Positions 34,601 to 42,328 of a DNA stretch of 64,000 nt are shown here, in pieces (within the stretch, counting starts at the first letter, position 1; every line of letters starts with the position of its first letter). This DNA comes from Lachnospiraceae bacterium. GTDB lineage: Bacteria; Bacillota; Clostridia; Lachnospirales; Lachnospiraceae. A program made the translations under genes and the position numbers. The notes beneath the pieces were generated by a model. The model had not been told where the DNA came from. It made no database searches and saw only the letters and a program-made list of their open reading frames with translations. The stretch is from the NCBI GenBank assembly GCA_031280955.1, contig JAITGA010000023.1:62001-126000 (forward strand). Reading direction: 5' to 3'.

Positions 34601-35081
34601 CTGATTGCAGTAAGTTGACATCATAACTGGGTAAGGTCGGTCCGATCGGAATCAAGCCGTCACTATAGGTATAGTAATTTCCGGCGTTATTGTTGCTCGT
34701 GGCAGGAGGGGCAATAAAGCCGCTGAAATGAAGATTCTTTTGGGCTTCTATAAGACCCTCATAACCAATCGGGAGATTGAGATTGTATTCTCTGGCGGCG
34801 TTTCTGGTGCGGTCACGAGTGTTCCAGTCAAACATAAAAGGGAAAATCGAGAAAGAATCATGCTCGATGACCTCGATGATACGGAAGACCTCGCGGTTAT
34901 CGTTGGCATAATGATTGCGGTAATCTCTCTGAAAGGCACTATTGGGGTCAGCCCAGAAGTCGAGGAATGACCAATGGGTGGGGTTTGCCTCGGCTCTTTG
35001 CGGCGGCAGGCAGACGAGGATCGCCACCGCAGCCGCCATTACGGCTACTGTTGACAAAATGGTCAGTTTCAATCTGGTCAT
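31641..35081 (-). CDS. Very large secreted protein of the pilus operon (DUF5057-like)
   Basis: 1146 residues. A signal peptide is clear: TRLKLTILSTVAVMAAAVAI then LVCLPPQRAEA. The mature part is rich in Asn, Thr, Gly and Tyr and probably a multi-domain beta protein. The segments VFRIIEVIEHDSFSIFP, RSADIIYIGASIPVNG and NTVLIMDRGAAAGGYD, followed by a list of fixed-distance Asn-rich repeats, recall the secreted DUF5057 proteins of Clostridia. That match is from memory and is tentative. No sortase motif or C-terminal anchor is seen. The ATG at 35081 has GGGAGG 7 bp upstream. It is the last gene of the pilus operon, 27 bp from its start to the PilW-like stop, where other species keep a tip adhesin gene (PilY1 type). 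A tip or surface role is inferred. Confidence 0.6.
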   Translation of the reverse strand: MTRLKLTILSTVAVMAAAVAILVCLPPQRAEANPTHWSFLDFWADPNSAFQRDYRNHYANDNREVFRIIEVIEHDSFSIFPFMFDWNTRDRTRNAAREYNLNLPIGYEGLIEAQKNLHFSGFIAPPATSNNNAGNYYTYSDGLIPIGPTLPSYDVNLLQSGQWLGVTHGSITRTTENTFYENVSGYFEYVGRAAPVSWANNHIPYMGLYYLSFAYAANSNTANLPTGRVGINHETRVVPRAAGSPATGVYYVEAPAFYLANEPTPPADLYGLTYNGTNILSRTAFNYHMPFVRENSTSGGAYVADLTRIGTGQGTTCDYILVVANPSTWTAGFVFHASGNYLVASVTTNTSGDYVRIEDPSRDDGYTGTVTDGVNEFNPGYFILYSDDYASHTRYNVTFNHAVDTDSTTPLPSGGKYHARTPGGSGSTPADNWAEAQGTTTPAFHFIHQGVPGGGVYDIIFRWENTPANNTARYQPNEERMSVSRGQGRYALTSTTRMGNSGIIPNYVSGTDDFPKDYDNIILNFDFVDGAINRNSAATNRSNYGDNPTWGYGVSLGWNNLPANTAAANVPWLESGGWVFHQITDPTEMEETQLSKVHDIHATTAVKNSWANPTPNASSFSQSNHNSNARYATTPMTAPQRGDRIYVTNQTIRRRTYNQLSFVNNERFKLLSFATHAMLNPPGEIVPYGVQVNGRGYNFNQSAHWNLNNETTKALLETIDKSTRFEITQKRYSALTPEDVRSADIIYIGASIPVNGLDAQWNTISQERVRRGQLPLRPLPSNLATLRPTAGTRDLRNDTFFALYHEAIFEQNTVLIMDRGAAAGGYDLASNVGKLYFLMNFFDEPVNFAYFMQDTYTLDMVNNNPHRTDRRFNNPANVGGSYGLQAQNGDFPAARHAALTRIRNNPRVDAHTSGFSMGTWSTPGFNHSFPASGTTPNTGNRTTWDAAFFRLGNHQPLFAFNDNQNTYVNVYREGRTIFVADYWAPQGLLDTGMNTAGRFALWELLRNRRSSTESYQLLLEITNGEQISGGTNDTWVIYANEFDANSFDIIASVSAFSSTGVTLPTTTTMTFARADGSGIVAPSPFAAVPIEEERDVNVRSQFVNPVSGILDGTPDRLLYTVTAISPSGIEVTADVWVVVRLGFSLM

Positions 35082-35123
35082 AATGTTTCCTCCCATATAC
35101 TATCACTACTACTTACTATCAAA

Positions 35124-36053
35124 CTACAATCGCCGATAACGGCGCATCGGTTGTCCGTTCCCGGGGTCGGCAAAGCGGACATCAAGCAATCGGTTTCTGA
35201 CCGTCATCTCACTAGAAATCGAGCGGCGGGCTTCAAAGCGAGCAATATCGAGGAAAAACTCGATATCAATCGAAAGGACAAGCGGCTCTTCAAAGAAGAA
35301 ATGGACAATACCGCTGTTGGTTATCGTCTGGCGGGGAAATGTAACCGTATAGTCACCGTCACCGCAGATATCAGTATGGGCGAGATTGTTACAGCCGCCA
35401 TTCACGGTCAAAATACCGCATATTTCATCGTTATACAAGATATCGGCGGGTGTACCCTGAGGATAAGGGGTGATATTGATTGATTCGATATACTCCCCCA
35501 TCAGCCAAGGCAGTCTTTGTTCATTAGTTAAGGTCTCGAAGTGGTCAATGACCTTGGTAATCGCCATCGCCGCCGCCGCCTCAGGCGTGGAACAGTTATC
35601 GGCAGCATTGACCACAATCGGGGCATTGGGAAAATTAATCAAAGCCAAATTCTCAATCAGATAGAGCTTGCCGGGACCGACCTCATCATCAGGGATATTG
35701 GGGTCATTTTCATCCTCATTATGGAACAAAACGATCCAACCATCATAGACGACATCCCAGAGCAGACTGTCAGCGGGGCTTTCAGTGATGAGGATATCTC
35801 CCAAGAGCAAGCAGCGCATATCCCCGGCGATAAAGGTAAGTCCCGAGGCTTCTTTGATATAGTCTTTCAGCAAATTGGTGACACGCTGGGATTCATTTTG
35901 GATAATGACGTTGGAATTGTTGCGCCCAAACAGATTGAGTCCCGTGAAAATCATGTAACCCACGAAAGTAAGCACCACCGAGCTGATACCGATGGCGATG
36001 ATGACTTCGGCCAAGGAAAAGCCGCTGTTTTTTTTACGTGCCATATTCCACAT
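35124..36053 (-). CDS. PilW-like minor prepilin
   Basis: 309 residues with a type III signal: basic leader, then G|FSLAEVIIAIGISSVVLTF with Glu at position 5 of the mature protein. The long helix is followed by a globular domain typical of PilW/GspJ-size minor pilins. Four Cys residues in the C-terminal domain (CSTPEA, CGILTVNGGC, CGDG) may form disulfides. ATG at 36053 has GGGG 7 bp upstream; a second ATG at 36044 is possible. It overlaps the preceding prepilin gene by 20 bp. Confidence 0.82.
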   Translation of the reverse strand: MWNMARKKNSGFSLAEVIIAIGISSVVLTFVGYMIFTGLNLFGRNNSNVIIQNESQRVTNLLKDYIKEASGLTFIAGDMRCLLLGDILITESPADSLLWDVVYDGWIVLFHNEDENDPNIPDDEVGPGKLYLIENLALINFPNAPIVVNAADNCSTPEAAAAMAITKVIDHFETLTNEQRLPWLMGEYIESINITPYPQGTPADILYNDEICGILTVNGGCNNLAHTDICGDGDYTVTFPRQTITNSGIVHFFFEEPLVLSIDIEFFLDIARFEARRSISSEMTVRNRLLDVRFADPGNGQPMRRYRRL

Positions 36054-36576
36054 AGTGTTTCCCCGTAGATTTGATCAAAACCACCGATATGAGGCGGTCG
36101 CCGCTATCATCACGGCAATGTATCCGAAAAATACTGATATCATCCAAATCCATGGCGACATCGTTTTCATCAAGTATCTCTATCACCGCTCCCTTGGTCT
36201 TGTCAAAAGCGATCGTCACCTGCATATCATCGAGATCATGCCTTACCCCCGCAGGGTCAGTATAGGAGAAGCTAAAATCTGTCCGCCGCCCCAATGACTC
36301 TACCTGGGTAAAGGTATCCGCACCGGAGACGATGATGCGGGTCAGCTCTTTGTCCTCATTGTCAATCACCAGCGAGTATATCTCCCGCCGTGCCATCGAG
36401 TTGCTGCGGGTACTGTCGAGGGCAAGGTCAATAGCGCGGGCAAACCGCTCCGTATCTCGTGATACCGCCAGTGAAAGACCATAACCGACCGTCCCGAGCA
36501 TGATACTGGTGATGGCAATCACGATGATGACCTCTATGAGAGTAAAACCTCTGTTTTTGATATTCGCTTTTTTCAT
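36034..36576 (-). CDS. GspH/FimT-like minor prepilin
   Basis: 180 residues. The class III leader is KKANIKNRG, cleaved before FTLIEVIIVIAITSIMLGTV (Glu5 present). The rest has the GspH/FimT arrangement: ALDSTRSNSMARREIYSLVI followed by beta strands and a C-terminal acidic domain ending DRLISVVLIKSTGKHYVEYG. It would be processed by the prepilin peptidase at 44356-45168. ATG at 36574-36576; ribosome site weak (AAGAGA). Confidence 0.82.
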   Translation of the reverse strand: MKKANIKNRGFTLIEVIIVIAITSIMLGTVGYGLSLAVSRDTERFARAIDLALDSTRSNSMARREIYSLVIDNEDKELTRIIVSGADTFTQVESLGRRTDFSFSYTDPAGVRHDLDDMQVTIAFDKTKGAVIEILDENDVAMDLDDISIFRIHCRDDSGDRLISVVLIKSTGKHYVEYGT

Positions 36577-36705
36577 GTTTTCTCTTGAGCAGGTTGCTCT
36601 TTGTGGTGTTGCTCTGGTTCACAATGGATTGCTTCGCTACGCTCGCAATGACGGTAAAACAGGGCATTCTTCTCGGCATACACACATCTTTTCAATGACG
36701 TGACA
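36577..36705. repeat. Spacer with a dispersed repeat module
   Basis: 129 bp between two pilus genes. It contains the GGATTGCTTCGCTACGCTCGCAATGAC form of the dispersed repeat (about 36,625-36,651), followed by a partial GAATGAC-type hairpin relic. No gene is seen. Confidence 0.65.
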
Positions 36706-39264
36706 TTAGTTCCCGCGCCGCCAGTTGGCAAAGCTCATATAGTCAATGTACTCCGTCCCCGTTACCCGCCGGGAGCGGTCGATAGTCGATGGTTCTACGA
36801 CATTACGCAAATACTTAATGGCAAAAAGGCTATAATAATCACCGGAATCAGTAGTATCTATCGAAGCATCCAATCTAAGTTCCCGCACCTCTTCATCTAT
36901 TATTGCAAGAAGCACCGAGCGGTCGGCAGTAATCGTGCCATTGCCAACGACGATAATATTACCGGCGGCAATGATGATACCCCTGACATTAGCTCCGCTG
37001 CCGACGGTGACATCACCATTGCTGATGATGATACCCGTGAAGTTCACTCCCGGGGGAATCTCGACATCATTCTGGGTGACGACAGTACGGAAAAAGGGGT
37101 CGCTGATATAGCCACGGCCGCTGTCAATTAGCGGTGCCGACAGTATCGGCGCAGTTGCCAAACGGTCATCGCCACCACCGGCATAAAGGAATGAAGCCAA
37201 AGGGAAACGCTCACTACTCGGCTGTGGCTGTACTATACCCGTGTCCCCGGCGGCAGTTGCAAAAGAAACGAAGCTACCATCGAGGTAATCACAAAGGCGG
37301 ATAAAGTGGGTATGGACATTGTTTTCTATCCCCACTAAGAATTGTACGTTATTGGCATCAAGTATATCAAGGGTATTCACATCAGACCTGATATCCCTGA
37401 CATCGCTGTTGATAGCTCCGGCGATGACTCCTGCCAAAGCACCACTGGCATAAATGCGGGCATCGCTTGCCACGGGCATGATATCAATATCGAGACCTGC
37501 TCCCCAAGCCCTGCCATCAACTTGCTGTTTGAGCCACCAGATATCATCGAGGTGTTCGGCAGTATATGCCGCCCCGCTTGGCATCAGCGGCATCGTCCCG
37601 CCACCCGCAGGGTCTGTCATATTGAGGATGAGATTGGCGAAGTCACGAGCGTTTTCATTGTCAAGATTGAGGTAATAATACCGCCACCAATTGCCGTCTT
37701 CATAGACATCACGATGTTCCAGCGGTCCCAATCCGGTTAAAAATACAAAGCCCGCCGCTCTGGCAAAATAATCAGGGCTATCAATCCAGACGGAAGTATT
37801 GTTTGCCACCTCGGCAGGGGTCAAAAAGTCACGTCTGACAGGATTGCTGGCAGGGACATTACTAAAGCTAAGGTACTCACTGGGAGCAAGGTAAATGAAC
37901 TGGTTGGGACGAAGGGCGAGTGATTCCCCGGTTACATATTCCTGATGAGCGACTCCACGGCGCAAGTCGATAAAGCCACGTCCATTGACGACCAGAGTGT
38001 CGAGGTGGCGCAAATCGAGCGAAGCATCGTTGCCGTTGATGATGATGGCACTACTTTGGGTATTGGCAATATCGCTTGAAGCAGCACCTGCCGCAACAGC
38101 TTCCACCCATGACCTAGTTTGATAACGACTGTTATTGTATCCATAATAGCCACCACGCAGGAAAACATCGCTTCCCGAAGCATTGAGCTCAAGGTTGTTG
38201 GCAAGCAAGACATCCATCTTGGCGATGCCGTCAGTAGTATGGCGATCCCTGTTCGTGCCGATGGAAAGGCGGGGTAGATTGGTCGGACCACTAGTGGAAA
38301 ATGGCATCGTCCTAATCGATTCCGCCCACAGTTGACCGCCGGAAAGCGGTGAGCCGCCCATGATACTGACATCGGTTGTGCCGCTGAGATTGATGTTGCC
38401 TTTGGTGACGATGAGATTACTCTCAAAAGTGACATTGGCATTGGCGAAATTGATACCGCCGGGAACAGGATTGTCATGGTAGAGGGCAGTGTTTATAGAA
38501 GCACTATTGATACCGGCGTAAACATTGCCGTATACGCGGCGCATATCAGGATAAGTAGAGTCACGGAAATAGATGCCACCATTGGCGACCAAGGCATAGT
38601 CGAGGAAGTTGTCGCTGCCTTGGAAGAAAGGCAGATACGGTACCTCGATGACGATATCGGTGGTAATCTCAGAGCGGAAGCCTTCGGCTATCCCGCGCTC
38701 GTCCCAACCGGGGGTGACTCCCTCGTAACTGACGTGGATACCACGGATAACATATTGGAAAGGGATGTCAACACCGCTAGGGTTTACTTCCATGATGAAC
38801 TCCGTCCCGGTATAGCCGTGGAGTTCGGTGGCGGCGAAATGTGAATCATGGTCGATATAGCCACGCAGGATGGCGACAGTCTCGTCACGTTCGCCGATAC
38901 CGTCATCACCATAAAAGTCAGCGAGCATCCCGACGAAGAGGCGGGAAAATTCTTGGAAGACTTCTTCTTGGTTGTCATAGAGAGCTTCACCCGCATCATC
39001 GGTCATTTCTGATAATAGTGCCGTGTTGGCGGCAGCAAAAAAGATTGCCGCTTGTTTGCCCACCCCGTGGAAGATGTCCTCCATGATTTGCTCATCGGCG
39101 TAGAATGTCACCTTACTGGCGTATTCTACTTGTTTGGTGAAGAGGTTGGCGGCACTAACGGAGATGATAATCGTCCCGAGGACTGCCATAAAAGAGATGG
39201 CGACGATGACGACGATGAATGTTGAGCCGGCGTTATTTAGTTTTCGTTTGATAAATCTTTTCAT
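36706..39264 (-). CDS. Giant PilX-like pilus protein
   Basis: 852 residues. The N-terminus is KRFIKRKLNNAG followed by STFIVVIVAISFMAVLGTII, a pilin-like hydrophobic helix of the PilX type. If cleavage occurs after the Gly, position 5 is Val and not Glu. The middle is a large beta-rich region (Asn/Gly/Asp repeats, residues about 200-600). The C-terminal third contains GIIISNGDVTVGSGANVRGI and IIAAGNIIVVGNGTIT, a right-handed beta-helix-like run. ATG at 39262-39264 with GAGGA. Its size is several times that of classic PilX (about 200 residues), suggesting a surface-exposed passenger domain. The call as PilX-like rests on the N-terminal helix and on the place among minor prepilins. Confidence 0.65.
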   Translation of the reverse strand: MKRFIKRKLNNAGSTFIVVIVAISFMAVLGTIIISVSAANLFTKQVEYASKVTFYADEQIMEDIFHGVGKQAAIFFAAANTALLSEMTDDAGEALYDNQEEVFQEFSRLFVGMLADFYGDDGIGERDETVAILRGYIDHDSHFAATELHGYTGTEFIMEVNPSGVDIPFQYVIRGIHVSYEGVTPGWDERGIAEGFRSEITTDIVIEVPYLPFFQGSDNFLDYALVANGGIYFRDSTYPDMRRVYGNVYAGINSASINTALYHDNPVPGGINFANANVTFESNLIVTKGNINLSGTTDVSIMGGSPLSGGQLWAESIRTMPFSTSGPTNLPRLSIGTNRDRHTTDGIAKMDVLLANNLELNASGSDVFLRGGYYGYNNSRYQTRSWVEAVAAGAASSDIANTQSSAIIINGNDASLDLRHLDTLVVNGRGFIDLRRGVAHQEYVTGESLALRPNQFIYLAPSEYLSFSNVPASNPVRRDFLTPAEVANNTSVWIDSPDYFARAAGFVFLTGLGPLEHRDVYEDGNWWRYYYLNLDNENARDFANLILNMTDPAGGGTMPLMPSGAAYTAEHLDDIWWLKQQVDGRAWGAGLDIDIMPVASDARIYASGALAGVIAGAINSDVRDIRSDVNTLDILDANNVQFLVGIENNVHTHFIRLCDYLDGSFVSFATAAGDTGIVQPQPSSERFPLASFLYAGGGDDRLATAPILSAPLIDSGRGYISDPFFRTVVTQNDVEIPPGVNFTGIIISNGDVTVGSGANVRGIIIAAGNIIVVGNGTITADRSVLLAIIDEEVRELRLDASIDTTDSGDYYSLFAIKYLRNVVEPSTIDRSRRVTGTEYIDYMSFANWRRGN

Positions 39265-39283
39265 AGGTATCCTCACACGGAGA

Positions 39284-39595
39284 TTGCGGGTCAAGCCCGC
39301 AATGACGGTACATGTGGATTGCTTCGTCGCTTTGCTCCTCGCAATGACTGCACACGAACTTTGCTTTGCAAAGTTCTTTGTGCTGAAGAATGACGGTAAA
39401 GCGGGTCATTCTTCTTGGCACGCAGGGTTGCGTGTTGCGGTACATGTGGATTGCTTCGTCGCTTTGCTCCTCGCAATGACTGCACACGGATTTCGCCTTG
39501 CGAAATCCTTTGTGCTGAAGAATGACGGTAAAGCGGGTCATTCTTCTCGGCACGTGGGATTGCGGGTCAAGCCCGCAATGACGGCACACATGGGG
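39284..39595. repeat. Tandem 132-bp copies of the dispersed repeat mosaic
   Basis: Two copies start at 39310 and 39442. Each has the GGATTGCTTCGTCGC module, a 21-base palindrome and a GAAGAATGAC...GTCATTCTTC hairpin. The palindromes differ but both pair perfectly: GAACTTTGC/GCAAAGTTC (39356-39376) and GGATTTCGC/GCGAAATCC (39488-39508). ATTGCGGG-TCAAG-CCCGCAAT hairpins flank the array on both sides (about 39284 and 39558). Confidence 0.85.
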
Positions 39596-39598
39596 GTG

Positions 39599-40969
39599 CT
39601 ATCGGATCCGCATCGTTGATACTATCGAGGCAACAACATCACCGTTTTCATTGACCATGTCAACTGTTACTTCGTAATTGGCGAGGCGGGCACGGTCGAG
39701 TCCGATGGTATTACCCAAATGGTCAACATCAATAGTCGTTGCTCCGAGATCGCCTTTTACATTGGTAAGAAAACGAAGCCAACCATACTCTTCCTCACCG
39801 GTCACAACAGCGGCGAGGGCATCACTATAGTAATACTCAGTTCCACCGGGGCTAGGCAAGCGAAAGGCAATCGAATCAAACTCACTACCCCTGATAACAC
39901 CTGCTGTATCCGTATAAAAACCCCGCACCAGATAAAGCTCCAACATCCTGCCAAGCAGCGTGTCATAACCGCTGTGGTCGATGACGATGTGGTTTCCATG
40001 CGGGCGTTGAAAATTATTTCCTAAAGCATCACGGTAATCAATGAACGCTGTCGCAAACAGATAAATGCGTCCGCCTCGTGTCCACATCCCCGTATTTTCA
40101 TCAAAGGAAAGCGAGAAGCGGCTGTCATAGACATTGTACGCCTTGCGGATGGTCGTCCCTGAAACCGTTGCTTCATAAACCAAGTCGGCAATTACCCTGA
40201 TACGGTCGTCATCGCCGCTGATGGTGACGAAAATCGTCTTTTCCATAGCATTAAATATCTGTTCCCTCGTAGATGAAAGTCCATGACTGCGGGCTTCACC
40301 TACTAAGGCTGTGAGTACTGCATAGTCATCATCCGCCGGATCTGTAAATGTAACCCATTGTTCCGGCTGCTGAAGTTCCGTGCCGATGAGGGGGAAGCGC
40401 AGTCCATCAATCTGCTCAATGCGCGGCAGTTCGACGATATTGGCATCGTCGATGAAGATACCTGCCATACCGGTTGCATCATGCTCCACCGCACCGACAC
40501 TATACGGCAAGGGGTCAAGGGTGACACGCATCTCATAGGTACGGCTGGCAATCTGTACCCCGGGGAGGCGATATGTCATCTGTGTGAACGTATGCGCTCC
40601 GACACCTTCATTATCATTTGCTGACCAAAGGGTAGTATCAACGATAATATCAGCAGCATCAATCCCCCCGCCGCCGAAGAGAGCCTGCAAATCAGCTTCG
40701 ATGGCATCGGGGTCAGTCACATCAGTAAATCTGAGTCCCCGCACCGATTCCATCGCTCGCTGGGCATGGGTGGTGGCTTCCTGGGTATAAAAAGCCCGGC
40801 TGTTGAGCAGTGCCGAGGAACGAAGTCCCGCATAAAGTGACGTGCCGAAGATCGCCAAAATCGCCAAGCTAATCAAGACCTCGACAAGGGAAAACCCGCA
40901 GTGAACACCACTGTGTTCAACGCGCCGCTTGGTGTTAATGTTTTTTTTCAGTCCTTTTCTTTTAATCAT
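39599..40969 (-). CDS. PilV-like minor prepilin
   Basis: 456 residues, large for PilV. A long basic leader of about 24 residues ends in HCG, cleaved before FSLVEVLISLAILAIFGTSL (Glu5 present). After the helix comes NSRAFYTQEATTHAQRAMES, as in PilV/GspI types. The remainder is beta-rich with acidic loops and ends VASIVSTMRIR. ATG at 40967-40969 with a weak AAGAGA site. A spacer with large inverted repeats separates it from the PilO-like gene. Confidence 0.8.
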   Translation of the reverse strand: MIKRKGLKKNINTKRRVEHSGVHCGFSLVEVLISLAILAIFGTSLYAGLRSSALLNSRAFYTQEATTHAQRAMESVRGLRFTDVTDPDAIEADLQALFGGGGIDAADIIVDTTLWSANDNEGVGAHTFTQMTYRLPGVQIASRTYEMRVTLDPLPYSVGAVEHDATGMAGIFIDDANIVELPRIEQIDGLRFPLIGTELQQPEQWVTFTDPADDDYAVLTALVGEARSHGLSSTREQIFNAMEKTIFVTISGDDDRIRVIADLVYEATVSGTTIRKAYNVYDSRFSLSFDENTGMWTRGGRIYLFATAFIDYRDALGNNFQRPHGNHIVIDHSGYDTLLGRMLELYLVRGFYTDTAGVIRGSEFDSIAFRLPSPGGTEYYYSDALAAVVTGEEEYGWLRFLTNVKGDLGATTIDVDHLGNTIGLDRARLANYEVTVDMVNENGDVVASIVSTMRIR

Positions 40970-41052
40970 AAATCTCTTCGTTGCAGGTTTACGTTGCTAG
41001 GGCAATCTTTCGCAAACCACGGATTGCTCCGTGCACAGCACTTTCGCAATCC

Positions 41053-41093
41053 AAACATGAAAAATCGTCTGGATAGACTTATTTTTCATGTTT
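41053..41093. repeat. Long perfect inverted repeat in the PilV-PilO spacer
   Basis: Arms 41053-41065 (AAACATGAAAAAT) and 41081-41093 pair perfectly over 13 bp around a 15-base loop. It lies in the 231-bp spacer between two co-directional pilus genes. No T run follows on either strand beyond the stem itself, so it is not a standard terminator. Confidence 0.75.
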
Positions 41094-41144
41094 AACATTC
41101 GGACTTCGCCTTGATAGGGCTACGTCCTCATATTTTGCGGTTCC

Positions 41145-41185
41145 AAGTACATGCTTTTTCATGCGAGCATGAAAAGCATGTACTT
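41145..41185. repeat. Second long inverted repeat in the PilV-PilO spacer
   Basis: AAGTACATGCTTTTTCATG pairs with CATGAAAAGCATGTACTT: 18 bp with a single-base bulge and the loop CGAG. It lies 52 bp from the other large inverted repeat and 16 bp from the pilO-like stop. The two are not the same sequence, though both contain CATGAAAA. Confidence 0.75.
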
Positions 41186-41200
41186 TTGACCTTGGTTTGC

Positions 41201-42328
41201 TTAGTTAAAATATATACTCCCGGTCAAACTCGGGAAACTAATCCTCGCTTCGTCGGGATCGTCACCATCAATCTTCACATACAGGGGCAAGTCGCTGCGG
41301 TTTATCAGGTTGACCCGTACTCCCACTTGGTCGTTGCTGCCGACCCGTGGTGAGCTGTTGACTTGGAAAGTCAAAAAGCCTTTGAGGGTAATGAAATAAT
41401 AATCCGTCGCCAGCTCTACCTCGCCGATACGGTAAGCAACGCTATAAAGACCCTCTTCACCCGTGAATGTGATCGTCATATCTTCCGTAGCATTGACCGT
41501 ACTGGTCAATCGACTGGTTCCGTCGATATCACCGTACATGGCAAGGATTTTTGCCTCAATATCGGCTTCGGGTTGGGAAAGAATCAGATAAAGGTCAGTC
41601 CCCCATAGCTCATCGGGGATATCGCTCCAACCGCCATGCCAACCGAGGAGGCTAAAGAAGATATTATCAGCTCCCAGCTCCATCTCCGGTTCGGCGGTAA
41701 AGACACGGTCACGGTTCTCGCCGTCGATGGCAAACTGGTTGAGGTTGAAATCGCCTGATGCCGTGCCGCAATCGCCGTTGAAGCTCACCCTAAGCCGGGG
41801 GATAACCATCCGATGGGGAAAGTTGGCAACATGGGCAAGGAGTGATTTGAACTCCTCATAAGTACTATCAAAGGTAATCTGAGTCGTATTCCTCACGCCA
41901 TCGAGACCGACAATCAACGGTGTCAGCTCTTGGGCGGCGATTACCGCCGCATGGGCTGCCGCCGACTCATCACCGACGATTTGTTGGGAAGAATCGAGAG
42001 CGAAGTTCACCTGCTGCATTCTCAGCGGTATCATTCTTTCTGTTTCATGAATGAACATAATCGTTGCTTCCTGCGGAAGTTCTGAAGGATAGCGACTAAA
42101 GATACTGTCTTTGTCCATCCTAAGTGCCAAAAGCCCCTCTTGATATTCAGGAATGGCGGCAGTATGGCGTTCCAAGGTCATGCGCCGCTCCCGCAGTTGT
42201 TCGATTTCCCGTTCCAGAGCCTCTGCTGTCTCCATTTGCGGTTGAATGACGAAGAAATATGGGATAGCCAGCAAAGCCGCAATCAGCAAGACTAATAAAA
42301 ACTTGATTTGTCCCTCTGTTATCTTCAT
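41201..42328 (-). CDS. PilO-like pilus alignment protein
   Basis: 375 residues. One transmembrane helix near residues 8-27 (IKFLLVLLIAALLAIPYFF), then a coiled coil (TAEALEREIEQLRERRMTLE), then a domain of PilO type (TQITFDSTYEEFKSLLAHVA, NFPHRMVIPRLRV). A C-terminal extension of about 170 residues beyond the usual PilO ends in beta-rich sequence. In classic systems PilO pairs with PilN. Here it overlaps the PilM-PilN gene by 4 bp (ATGA), so the two are translated together. The identity is supported by position and topology more than by sequence. Confidence 0.75.
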   Translation of the reverse strand: MKITEGQIKFLLVLLIAALLAIPYFFVIQPQMETAEALEREIEQLRERRMTLERHTAAIPEYQEGLLALRMDKDSIFSRYPSELPQEATIMFIHETERMIPLRMQQVNFALDSSQQIVGDESAAAHAAVIAAQELTPLIVGLDGVRNTTQITFDSTYEEFKSLLAHVANFPHRMVIPRLRVSFNGDCGTASGDFNLNQFAIDGENRDRVFTAEPEMELGADNIFFSLLGWHGGWSDIPDELWGTDLYLILSQPEADIEAKILAMYGDIDGTSRLTSTVNATEDMTITFTGEEGLYSVAYRIGEVELATDYYFITLKGFLTFQVNSSPRVGSNDQVGVRVNLINRSDLPLYVKIDGDDPDEARISFPSLTGSIYFN

